From: an uncultured Collinsella sp.
GTDB lineage: Bacteria; Actinomycetota; Coriobacteriia; Coriobacteriales; Coriobacteriaceae
Reading direction: 5' to 3'
DNA length: 7,321 bases
NCBI GenBank assembly: GCA_958439775.1
Contig: CAUBWQ010000039.1
Location: 1-7,321 of the forward strand
The position numbers and the translations under genes were made by a program. This document shows positions 1 through 5,702 of this stretch, piece by piece. How positions within the stretch are numbered: the first letter of the stretch is position 1; every line of letters starts with the position of its first letter. The notes beneath the pieces are model-generated. The model saw only the letters and a program-made list of their open reading frames with translations. It made no database searches and was not told the origin of the DNA.

Positions 1-246
1 ATCCTTGAGCGGGGCGAATACCTTCTCGATCATGTACGGTTTGACCGCAGCGACCACGATATCGGATGCGGCGACAACCTCGGCGGCATCGTGGCAGGCG
101 ACCATGCCGCGCGCCTCGCAGCGCTCAACCAGTGCGTCGTAGCGACCCGCGCAGGCGCACATGTCGCTCGCAGCTACACCGGCAGCGATCCAGCCATCGG
201 CCATAGCGCTCGCCATATTGCCAAAACCGACAAATCCAATCTTCAT
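1..246 (-). CDS. proC: Pyrroline-5-carboxylate reductase, N-terminal part (runs off the window)
   Basis: The first 82 codons are present and the gene continues beyond base 1. The family reduces 1-pyrroline-5-carboxylate to proline with NAD(P)H, the last step of proline synthesis in the cytoplasm. The start MKIGFVGFGNMASAM is the classic ProC opening: a beta strand followed by the nucleotide-binding GxGNMA loop at residues 7-12. Residues 62-72 (DIVVAAVKPYM) match the family's 'AVKP' strand end, which contacts the cofactor. The ATG at 246 is supported by an AAAGGA ribosome binding site about 10 nt upstream. A 73-nt gap separates it from the rlmH stop, and I see no strong promoter there, so it may be read through from rlmH. 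The catalytic C-terminal half is not visible, so another member of the ProC/NADP-oxidoreductase superfamily cannot be fully excluded. Confidence 0.82.
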   Translation of the reverse strand, partial: MKIGFVGFGNMASAMADGWIAAGVAASDMCACAGRYDALVERCEARGMVACHDAAEVVAASDIVVAAVKPYMIEKVFAPLKD

Positions 247-319
247 ATCTCATAGTCCTTTCAGACACATTCCTCAAAACGAAAGGTATTGTCCCACGCC
301 ATTGTTTCGTATTGCCGAC

Positions 320-790
320 CTATTTGTGATACGGCTCGCCACGGCTGATCTTGCAGGCACGGTAAATCTGCTCTAGCAGCACCACACGCGCCAGGTTATG
401 CGGCAAGGTAATGCGTCCAAAGCTGAGCATCTCGTCGGCGCGGGCGCGCACCTCATCACTCACGCCGTCCGAACCGCCGATTACAAAGGCAATGTCGCTG
501 CTGCCTCGCAGCATAAGATCGTCGAGCCGCGCCGAGAGCTCCTCACTCGAACGCTCCTTGCCCTCGATAGCCAGCAGGATCACATGCGCCCGAGACGGCA
601 ATGCAGCAAGAATTGCCGCCCCCTCCTTGTCGCGCGCGGCATCCACGCCGCCCGCCTTAGCCGGGTCGATATCGGCCACCTCGCGGATATCCACCTTGGC
701 ATAGGCACCTAAGCGCTTGGTGTACTCAGCGCACGCGTCCTTCCAAAAGCGCTCCTTGAGCTTACCGACGCAAACGACGGTGTATTTCAC
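320..790 (-). CDS. rlmH: 23S rRNA (pseudouridine(1915)-N3)-methyltransferase RlmH
   Basis: A 156-residue protein, the usual length for this SPOUT-class methyltransferase, which uses S-adenosylmethionine to methylate N3 of pseudouridine 1915 in helix 69 of 23S rRNA on assembled ribosomes. The whole family pattern is visible. MKYTVVCVGKLKE opens the protein, the cofactor-binding knot glycine loop FVIGGSDG lies at residues 102-109, LPHNLARVVLLEQIYRA at 129-145 forms the trefoil-knot helix, and the protein ends with the diagnostic PYHK. The start codon is GTG. An AAGGAG box at 800-805 lies 9 nt upstream and abuts the TAG stop of the SPFH gene. With only 6 nt between the two genes, co-transcription and probably coupled translation are expected. 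No truncation or missing motif was seen. Confidence 0.96.
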   Translation of the reverse strand: MKYTVVCVGKLKERFWKDACAEYTKRLGAYAKVDIREVADIDPAKAGGVDAARDKEGAAILAALPSRAHVILLAIEGKERSSEELSARLDDLMLRGSSDIAFVIGGSDGVSDEVRARADEMLSFGRITLPHNLARVVLLEQIYRACKISRGEPYHK

Positions 791-796
791 GCGCGC

Positions 797-1735
797 CTAC
801 TCCTTCGAACCGTTTTGAACTTTGCCGGCGGTCAGCATCTGCTCGAACATCGAGGCCGACTGCGAGAAATCGCTCGGCAGTACGACCGTCGAAGTTTTAC
901 CCGTGCGAGCGAACTCCGTCATCATCTCGGACCACTGCGTAAACATGAACAGCTGGTTGGCCTCGTCGTTGCCGACGCCCGTCTCCTGGATGATCTCGAG
1001 TGAATCTTTGATGCCCAGCGCGATGGCCTTGCGCTGGTTGGCGATGCCCTCGCCCGCCTTTTCCATAGCCTCGGCCTCGGCGGTCGCCTCGGTGACGCGC
1101 TTGATACGGTCTGCCTCGGCGAGCTCCTGTGCCGCAGCGCGCTTGCGCTGGGCGGCGTTGATGTCGTTCATGGAGTTCTCGACCTCGGTCGGCAGTGCGA
1201 TTTTGGTGATGAGCGTCGACACGAGGGTGAAGCCGTAGGCGGCCATCTGCTCGGAAACGGTAGCGTTGACATCCTTGGCGATGTCATCCTTCTTGGCAAA
1301 GACCTCATCGAGTGTGTAGACGGGGATCGAAGAGCGCAGGGCGTCGGTGATGAAGTCACGCATCTGGTCGACGGGCTCCTGCAGCATGTAGTAGCTCTTG
1401 TAGATACCCGAATCTGCCGGGCCGGCGCCCATGTCATAGCTCACGTGGTACTGAGCAGAGACCTCAAGGCCGATGGTCACGTTGTCCTGGGTCTTAACGT
1501 CGATGCCAAAACCGTTTTTCATGGTGCGCAGACTCACCGTGGCGGCCTTGCGGTCGATCACGGGCACCTTCATGTGGAAGCCCGCGTTGACGATGCGGTT
1601 AAACTTGCCCAGACGCTCGATGATCACGGCATGCTGTTGTTCAACGACATAGCAGGCGTTGGGAAGCAGTAACAACAAAATGATGATGGGAATCAAAAGG
1701 CTGGTAAGGGCGGCGATGATACCGGACAACAGCAT
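797..1735 (-). CDS. SPFH-domain membrane protein (stomatin/HIR-like)
   Basis: 312 residues from the ATG at 1735. An in-frame ATG seven codons upstream (1756) has no ribosome binding site, whereas the chosen one has AGAGGAGAG just before it. One strongly hydrophobic N-terminal segment (about residues 5-25) anchors the protein. An SPFH/band-7 domain follows (about 27-195), with the typical opening YVVEQQHAVIIERLGKF and the stretch GFHMKVPVIDRKAATVSLR. Residues about 190-235 are rich in Ala, Glu, Lys and Arg and look like a coiled coil. The segment GEGIANQRKAIALGIKDSLE (228-247) and the FTQWSEMM region resemble plant 'hypersensitive induced reaction' and related bacterial SPFH proteins. Such proteins oligomerise on membranes and organise microdomains or regulate proteases; the exact role here is unknown. 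No NfeD-type partner gene is adjacent. It is followed 6 nt later by rlmH, probably in one transcript. No convincing promoter was seen in the 60 nt upstream. Confidence 0.88.
   Translation of the reverse strand: MLLSGIIAALTSLLIPIIILLLLLPNACYVVEQQHAVIIERLGKFNRIVNAGFHMKVPVIDRKAATVSLRTMKNGFGIDVKTQDNVTIGLEVSAQYHVSYDMGAGPADSGIYKSYYMLQEPVDQMRDFITDALRSSIPVYTLDEVFAKKDDIAKDVNATVSEQMAAYGFTLVSTLITKIALPTEVENSMNDINAAQRKRAAAQELAEADRIKRVTEATAEAEAMEKAGEGIANQRKAIALGIKDSLEIIQETGVGNDEANQLFMFTQWSEMMTEFARTGKTSTVVLPSDFSQSASMFEQMLTAGKVQNGSKE
800..805 (-). promoter_or_regulatory. Ribosome binding site supporting the GTG start of rlmH
   Basis: On the minus strand AAGGAG lies 9 nt before the GTG at 788-790 and directly abuts the TAG stop (797-799) of the upstream SPFH gene. 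It supports GTG as the true rlmH start and suggests that ribosomes finishing the SPFH gene can reinitiate on rlmH. Confidence 0.75.
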
Positions 1736-1738
1736 GGT

Positions 1739-1745
1739 CTCTCCT
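1739..1745 (-). promoter_or_regulatory. Ribosome binding site deciding the SPFH gene start
   Basis: AGGAGAG on the minus strand, with its GGAG core 5 nt before the ATG at 1735. The alternative ATG at 1756 has no purine-rich box upstream, so the shorter 312-residue protein is preferred. Confidence 0.75.
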
Positions 1746-1798
1746 CTGATAGGCATACGTTGGCACTAGGATACCCGCACAAGGAGATCGTACATAAC

Positions 1799-1823
1799 AA
1801 AAAAGCTCCCATTGCTGGGAGCT
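1799..1823 (-). terminator. Intrinsic terminator, duplicated copy
   Basis: On the minus strand an 8-bp perfect stem (AGCTCCCA with TGGGAGCT) closes a 4-nt loop and runs into six T residues. It is identical to the terminator after tRNA-Leu (1988-2012). Here it follows only a tRNA fragment, so it is a backup terminator at best, and it insulates the downstream SPFH gene from tRNA transcription. On the plus strand the tail is only CTTTC, so activity in that direction would be weak. Confidence 0.85.
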
Positions 1824-1834
1824 CTTTCATTCAA

Positions 1835-1852
1835 TGGTGCGGGCGAAAGGAC
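1835..1852 (-). pseudogene. Orphan 3'-terminal fragment of tRNA-Leu
   Basis: These 18 nt are identical to the last 18 nt of the intact tRNA-Leu: the end of the T stem, the acceptor 3' strand, the discriminator A and CCA. The rest of the tRNA is absent; upstream of the fragment the sequence changes to the hairpin-rich insert. It cannot fold as a tRNA. It lies downstream of the intact gene in the same orientation, which is the arrangement left by integration into a tRNA 3' end or by a local duplication. Confidence 0.85.
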
Positions 1853-1981
1853 GTCCGCGTATCCGCTTCGCGGATCCGCACCGGCTTCGGCCGCCTGCCG
1901 GCGTCCTCGCCAGCTCGCTAAAAACGCTCCGCGTTTTCTTTACGCTCGCTCCTTTACAGGTTCAAGTCCCTGTGATGGGCC
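1853..1981. other. 129-bp non-coding insert with short hairpins between the direct repeats
   Basis: No credible gene is present. Visible structures are a 6-bp stem with a TTC loop (1861-1875), the perfect palindrome GCGGATCCGC (1870-1879), a 4-bp stem capped by a TTCG tetraloop (1882-1893), a 7-bp stem AAAACGC/GCGTTTT with a TCC loop (1921-1937), and a tRNA T-arm-like hairpin on the plus strand (1956-1973). Both junctions fall inside palindromes (1849-1856 and 1975-1984). It may be a remnant of a small mobile or repeat element; its origin is not established. Confidence 0.6.
1956..1973 (+). other. tRNA T-arm-like hairpin, not a complete tRNA
   Basis: ACAGG pairs perfectly with CCTGT around the loop TTCAAGTC, which resembles the T-loop consensus. 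The loop is 8 nt rather than 7, the spacing to any acceptor strand is wrong, and no CCA follows. The core of 12 nt (1958-1969) is the reverse complement of 2038-2049 in the T arm of tRNA-Leu. It may derive from the 3' end of a tRNA carried in the insert, but is not functional as one. Confidence 0.45.
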
Positions 1982-2041
1982 CATAACAAAAAAGCTCCCA
2001 TTGCTGGGAGCTCTTTCATTTAATGGTGCGGGCGAAAGGAC
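1982..2041. repeat. 60-bp direct repeat, copy 2 (includes the real tRNA-Leu 3' end)
   Basis: Partner of 1793-1852. In this copy the tRNA sequence continues into the complete tRNA-Leu gene, so this is the functional locus. Confidence 0.95.
1988..2012 (-). terminator. Intrinsic terminator of tRNA-Leu
   Basis: An 8-bp GC-rich perfect stem with a 4-nt loop, followed by six T residues on the minus strand. It begins 11 nt after the tRNA CCA end, as expected for a single-gene tRNA transcript. Confidence 0.9.
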
Positions 2042-2110
2042 TTGAACCTTCATGGGGTTGCCCCCATACGGACCTGAACCGTACGCGTCTGCCAATTCCG
2101 CCACGCCCGC
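2024..2110 (-). tRNA. tRNA-Leu, anticodon CAG
   Basis: An 87-nt class II tRNA read on the minus strand. The 7-bp acceptor stem GCGGGCG/CGCCCGC pairs perfectly, followed by discriminator A (required for leucyl-tRNA synthetase recognition) and a genome-encoded CCA (2024-2026). The D arm is GCG/CGC, the anticodon stem TACGG/CCGTA closes the loop TTCAGGT, and the anticodon CAG lies at 2074-2076, decoding CUG. The long variable arm TGGGG-GCAA-CCCCA and the T arm GAAGG-TTCAAGT-CCTTT are both intact. The gene stands alone between tatD and a duplicated copy of its own 3' end, with its own promoter and terminator. CUG is heavily used in a GC-rich genome such as this one. Confidence 0.97.
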
Positions 2111-2121
2111 GTGCAGGAATT

Positions 2122-2150
2122 AGAATAACGGAGCGCCATCGCGAACGCAA
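2122..2150 (-). promoter_or_regulatory. Sigma-70-type promoter of tRNA-Leu
   Basis: On the minus strand a -35 box TTGCGT (2145-2150) and a -10 box TATTCT (2122-2127) are separated by exactly 17 bp. The -10 box ends 11 nt before the mature tRNA, so transcription should start a few bases upstream of its 5' end. The -35 box begins just after the tatD stop codon. Confidence 0.72.
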
Positions 2151-2153
2151 GAA

Positions 2154-3071
2154 CTATTTTTGAAAAAGTTTGCAGGCATTTTCCCAAGCTGCTCGCGCGA
2201 TTGCCTCAGCATCCTCGCCGGTACGATCGACACGGTCGTTGACCAGCGTGTTTGCCGTAATGGAGATCATTGCGGGCTCGCATTCAAGACCGCGGATGGG
2301 CTCCGGAGCCATATACGGGCAATCCGTCTCGAACAAAATTCGATCGAGTGGGGTTGCCGCAAATGCCTCGCGCACATCGTCGTTGCGCTTAAAGGTGGCC
2401 GCACCGCCATAGGCGATATAGCAGCCCAAATCCACAAAGCGCTCCATCGTGGCGCGGTCCTCGCCAAAACAGTGCAGCACACAACCAGCCTGGGGCACAC
2501 CCACCTCGCGCAGTACGTTGTACGCATCAACGTGCGAGGTGCGCTCCCCATCCGAGTCCTCGTGACGCAGGTGCAGCTCCACCGGCACATTGCGGCGCAC
2601 GGCAAGCTCGAGCTGGCGCGCCATGCAATCAATCTGCACGTTATGGGGTGCCGGCGCGATATCGTCGTCATAGTCCATGTGATAGTCCAGGCCGATTTCG
2701 CCAATACCGGCGCATAAGGGGTCATCAAGTGCCGCAACGACCTGTGCATGAACGTCGTCGGTATAGTCCGGCGCGCCATACGGATGCACGCCGGCAAGAT
2801 ACTTGATCTGCGGGATATCCTGCATCGGAAGAATCTCGCGCACCAGCCAGTCGCTATAGTCCGCCACGCTGCGCTTGTCGGCAATGGGGTCGAACATCGT
2901 CACCAACAGGTTGACGCCCGCGGCTTTGGCGCGCACGAGCGTCTCGGGCACATCCTTGCCCCAAAACGAAAGCAGATGTGCATGCGTGTCGGCAAGCGGC
3001 GCCAAGGGCACGGGACAAGCAACCGTCTTCTTTTTCTTGGTAAACGTCACGCGTTCGGCATTAGGCGTCAT
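2154..3071 (-). CDS. tatD: TatD family metal-dependent hydrolase (DNase-like)
   Basis: 305 residues with a TIM-barrel metallohydrolase pattern. Metal ligands of the family are all visible: the H-x-H pair in DTHAHL (H30, H32), the Glu of GEIGLDYH (E125), H167 in VELHLRH, H200 in LHCFG and D250 in ETDCPYMAP. GVHP is at 94-97. Characterised relatives are Mg-dependent 3'-5' DNases or RNases linked to DNA repair and RNA turnover; the substrate here is inferred from the family only. The N-terminus carries about 26 extra residues, including KKKK at 12-15, before the barrel, whereas most relatives begin with the DTHxH strand almost immediately. An acidic insert DYDDD (133-137) follows the E125 motif. 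The start overlaps the rsmA stop by 11 nt and has a GGGAG box inside rsmA, so translation is probably coupled. The internal ORF-like frames here are shadows. Confidence 0.92.
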   Translation of the reverse strand: MTPNAERVTFTKKKKTVACPVPLAPLADTHAHLLSFWGKDVPETLVRAKAAGVNLLVTMFDPIADKRSVADYSDWLVREILPMQDIPQIKYLAGVHPYGAPDYTDDVHAQVVAALDDPLCAGIGEIGLDYHMDYDDDIAPAPHNVQIDCMARQLELAVRRNVPVELHLRHEDSDGERTSHVDAYNVLREVGVPQAGCVLHCFGEDRATMERFVDLGCYIAYGGAATFKRNDDVREAFAATPLDRILFETDCPYMAPEPIRGLECEPAMISITANTLVNDRVDRTGEDAEAIARAAWENACKLFQK

Positions 3072-3921
3072 GGATTAGCTCCCGGGCCAGACGGACAAAG
3101 TCGGCAACATCGAGCGTCTCGGCGCGCGTGGTGGGTGCGATACCGCAAACCTCAAAAGCGGCATCGAGCACGTCCTTGGCAAAACCGTTGGCGCTCATGG
3201 AATTTCGGATGGTCTTGCGCCGCTGAGCAAATGCAGCGTCGATCACACGAGCCACGAACTCGCGATCGAGCCCCTCGGGCACCACGCCGTCAACACGGTC
3301 GATACGCACGACGGCCGAGTCCACGTGCGGCGCTGGCATAAAGCAACGCGGCGGCACCTCAAAGCGACCCGTCACCTGCGCATACAGGCCGAGCTTTGCC
3401 GTATAGCCGCCATAGGTCTTGTTGCCCGGCACTGCGGCAATGCGATCGGCAACCTCCTTTTGCACCATGACGACGGCACGCTTGAGCGCCGGCATCGTCT
3501 GGAAAAATTGCAAAATGATCGTCGCCGCCACGTTATAGGGCAAGTTCGCGACAAATACCGTGGGCTCGCCGCCGGCGGCCTGCTCAATCTGCTCCGGGCC
3601 CACCTTAAGCGCGTCGCCCATGATAAAGCGGAAGTTGGCATAGTCGGCGGCATGGGCGTCGAGCACCGGTTCGAGCTCGGGATCTGCTTCGATCGACGTG
3701 ACGCACGCCGCCTCCTGCAACAGCGCAAGCGTGAGCGTGCCAACGCCCGGACCAACCTCGAGCACGCGCTCATCGCCCGCAAGCTCGGCAAGCTCGCAAA
3801 TGCGCTCGATCACATGGTTGTCGATCAGGAAGTTCTGGCCCAGGCGATGCTTGGTCGCAAGGCCAAACTCCTCCAGCAGCTCCCTTGTTGCCGTGGGGTT
3901 TGCCAAAGGCGAAGTTGTCAT
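3061..3921 (-). CDS. rsmA: 16S rRNA (adenine(1518)-N6/adenine(1519)-N6)-dimethyltransferase RsmA (KsgA)
   Basis: 286 residues, a normal length. The enzyme transfers four methyl groups from S-adenosylmethionine to two adjacent adenosines in the 3' hairpin of 16S rRNA, a late checkpoint in small-subunit assembly; its loss gives kasugamycin resistance in known species. Motifs in order: LGQNFL at 27-32, the SAM-binding loop EVGPGVGTLT at 55-64, acidic ribose contact E78 and D103, the catalytic NLPYN at 126-130, VQKEVADR at 153-160, and VPPRCFMPAPHVDSAV at 189-204 of the target-recognition region. RRKTIRNSM belongs to the C-terminal helical domain. The ATG at 3921 has a near-perfect AAGGAGG box 5 nt upstream. 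It lies 110 nt downstream of metG, beyond a terminator, and overlaps tatD by 11 nt. Confidence 0.97.
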   Translation of the reverse strand: MTTSPLANPTATRELLEEFGLATKHRLGQNFLIDNHVIERICELAELAGDERVLEVGPGVGTLTLALLQEAACVTSIEADPELEPVLDAHAADYANFRFIMGDALKVGPEQIEQAAGGEPTVFVANLPYNVAATIILQFFQTMPALKRAVVMVQKEVADRIAAVPGNKTYGGYTAKLGLYAQVTGRFEVPPRCFMPAPHVDSAVVRIDRVDGVVPEGLDREFVARVIDAAFAQRRKTIRNSMSANGFAKDVLDAAFEVCGIAPTTRAETLDVADFVRLARELIHDA

Positions 3922-3953
3922 AGTTGCCTCCTTAGCATGATGGCGGCGTCTTG

Positions 3954-3989
3954 AAACAAAAGGGCATGGACCGTGGCGGCCATGCCCTT
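3954..3989 (-). terminator. Intrinsic terminator after metG
   Basis: On the minus strand, AAGGGCATGG (3980-3989) pairs perfectly with CCATGCCCTT (3960-3969) over 10 bp around a 10-nt loop, which can itself add a small CCG/CGG helix. The stem is followed by TTTGTTT. It lies 43 nt after the metG stop and about 30 nt before the rsmA ribosome binding site, so it should end or attenuate the GH5-rsmI-metG transcript. Confidence 0.85.
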
Positions 3990-4031
3990 ACAGCTAAACA
4001 GCAAATTGCCGATATGGCGCTCGCGCGGTCT

Positions 4032-5633
4032 CTACGCCAGACGCGGGAACAGCGGATCGCCCTTCTCGACGGGGTGACCACCAGCAAGCAGGCCCCAAGC
4101 GCAAATGCCCTTGAGGTCGTCGCTCGCGGCCTCGTCCTCGCAGGACAGGCGGCGCAGAGCCTCGGCAGAAGTCTGGGGCATGAGCGGCATCAGCAGGTGA
4201 GCGGCAATGCGGATGGCCTCGAGCAGGTTGTAGATCACAAACGCCAGCTCGTCAGCCTTGGCCTCGTCCTTGGCAAGTGCCCAAGGCTCGGAGTCCTCGA
4301 TGTAGTGGTTGGCGGCGTGGATGAGCTCCATGACCTCGTCCTTGGCTCCACCGTAATCGAGCACGTCCATCTTGGCCATGTAGCGCTCGACCAGACCATC
4401 GGCGATCTTTGCCAGCGGGTTGTCGAACGCATCGAACGATGCGGGCTTGGCGGGCGCGCAACCGTCAAAATACTTGCCGCTCATGTTGAGCGAACGCGAG
4501 ATGAGGTTGCCCCAGCTGTTGGCCAGGTCGGCGTTGTAGACCTGCTCCATGCGGTCGAAGCTGATGGCACCGTCGGTGCCGGGGACGACGTCGGTCATAA
4601 AGTAGTAGCGATAGCCCTCGACGCCCAGCATGTCGATAACGTCCTGCGGAGCGATGGCGTTGCCGCGGCTCTTGGACATCTTCTCGGCCTTGCCGGTCTC
4701 GGCATTGCGCACGGTCAGGAAGCCGTGGGCAAAGACGTGCTCGGGCAGGGCCTCGCCGATGGCCATGAGCATGGCGGGCCAAATGACGCAGTGGAAGCGG
4801 ATGATGTCCTTACCCACGATGTGGAACTGCGCGGGCCAGCGATAGGCCAGCTCGGCACGCGCCTCGTCGGTGTCGACACCGTAGCCGACGGCCGTCATAT
4901 AGTTGAGCAGCGCATCGAACCACACGTAGGTCACGTGACCCTCGTCAAACGGGACCTGAATGCCCCAGTCAAAGCTCGTACGGCTCACGGAAAGGTCGTT
5001 GAGGCCGCCCTCGACAAAGCTGCGAACCTCGTTCATGCGAAACGCAGGCTCGACAAAGTCGGGATGCTCGTCATAGAGCTTAAGCAGCTTGTCCTGGAAG
5101 GCGGAAAGCTTAAAGAAGTAGGACTCCTCCTGCACGCGCTCAAGCGGACGGTGGCAGTCGGGGCACAGGTGCTGGCCGACGCTGCCGTACTCCTCGTCGC
5201 CCTTCTGGACCTGCGTATCAGTGAAGTAGGTCTCGTCAGGCACGCAATACCAACCGTCGTAGCTGCCCTTATACAGGTAGCCGGACTCCTTCATGCGCTC
5301 CCACAGGTACTGCACGGCATGATGCTGACGCGGCTCGGTGGTGCGAATGAAGTCGTCGTTGGAAATCTCGAGCTTGCTCCAAAGCTCCTTGAAGTGCGGG
5401 GCCTGGCTGTCGGTCCACTCCTGCGGCGTCATGCCATGCTTGGCTGCGGCCTCGGCGACCTTCTCGCCGTGCTCGTCGGTGCCGGTCAGGAACTTGACGT
5501 TATAGCCGGCGGAGCGGCGATAACGGGCCTGAACGTCGGCGATGATGGTGGAATAAGCCGTGCCCAGGTGCGGATCGGCGTTGACGTAGTAGATGGGCGT
5601 CGTGATAAAGAACGAAGGCTTGCTTTGATCCAT
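4032..5633 (-). CDS. metG: Methionyl-tRNA synthetase
   Basis: 533 residues; charges tRNA-Met and initiator tRNA with methionine using ATP, in the cytoplasm. It is a class I synthetase: FFITTPIYYVNADPHLGTAY contains the HIGH-type signature as HLGT (22-25), GTDEHGEK (51-58) follows, and the KMSKS loop is KMSKSRGN (318-325). TYVWFDALLNY (235-245) is another family hallmark, and the C-terminal anticodon-binding helical domain follows from about residue 360. It ends without the extra roughly 100-residue tRNA-binding (Trbp111-like) domain found in long bacterial forms. In the zinc knuckle region the usual first pair reads C130-V-P-D133 while the second is C157-P-D-C160, so one Cys is replaced by Asp. 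The start has a GGAGG box 9 nt upstream. rsmI ends 69 nt upstream; only a weak promoter-like pair (TTGCGC, 15 bp, TATGCA) is visible there, so co-transcription with rsmI is likely. Confidence 0.97.
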   Translation of the reverse strand: MDQSKPSFFITTPIYYVNADPHLGTAYSTIIADVQARYRRSAGYNVKFLTGTDEHGEKVAEAAAKHGMTPQEWTDSQAPHFKELWSKLEISNDDFIRTTEPRQHHAVQYLWERMKESGYLYKGSYDGWYCVPDETYFTDTQVQKGDEEYGSVGQHLCPDCHRPLERVQEESYFFKLSAFQDKLLKLYDEHPDFVEPAFRMNEVRSFVEGGLNDLSVSRTSFDWGIQVPFDEGHVTYVWFDALLNYMTAVGYGVDTDEARAELAYRWPAQFHIVGKDIIRFHCVIWPAMLMAIGEALPEHVFAHGFLTVRNAETGKAEKMSKSRGNAIAPQDVIDMLGVEGYRYYFMTDVVPGTDGAISFDRMEQVYNADLANSWGNLISRSLNMSGKYFDGCAPAKPASFDAFDNPLAKIADGLVERYMAKMDVLDYGGAKDEVMELIHAANHYIEDSEPWALAKDEAKADELAFVIYNLLEAIRIAAHLLMPLMPQTSAEALRRLSCEDEAASDDLKGICAWGLLAGGHPVEKGDPLFPRLA

Positions 5634-5702
5634 GGGGTTTGTCCTCCAGAAAAACGTTGCATACAGAGGATGATTCTAGCGCAAGGGCTGGATATCCTCC
5701 AT

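Larger units (their letters stand above)
1793..1852. repeat. 60-bp direct repeat, copy 1 (tRNA-Leu 3' end plus terminator)
   Basis: Matches 1982-2041 at 59 of 60 positions, the only difference being C at 1832 versus T at 2021. It contains the last 18 nt of tRNA-Leu, a short linker and the complete hairpin terminator. The two copies are 189 bp apart start to start. Identity stops abruptly inside the tRNA T-arm sequence on one side and at 1792/1981 on the other. Confidence 0.95.

Noticed and set aside
276..310. Possible terminator between rlmH and proC
   Set aside because: On the minus strand ACGAAA pairs with TTTCGT and a few T residues follow, but the stem is AT-rich, only 6 bp, and encloses a long poorly paired loop. 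Too weak to call.
1736..1792. Possible promoter for the SPFH gene
   Set aside because: TATCCT and TATGCC could be -10 boxes, but no -35 box lies at 16-18 bp from either, so no specific promoter can be supported.
1956..1984. A second tRNA gene on the plus strand
   Set aside because: Only a T-arm-like hairpin is present, with an 8-nt loop. There is no acceptor 5' strand, D arm, anticodon arm or CCA.
1812..2045. A 77-codon plus-strand frame across the repeat region, beginning and ending with the same peptide
   Set aside because: The repeated peptide is a translation of the duplicated terminator and tRNA-Leu 3' end. The frame is made of non-coding repeat, hairpins and antisense tRNA and has no ribosome binding site.
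5641..5702. Possible promoter between rsmI and metG
   Set aside because: TTGCGC and TATGCA are only 15 bp apart and TAGAAT has no -35 partner. It is mentioned under metG but is not strong enough to list.
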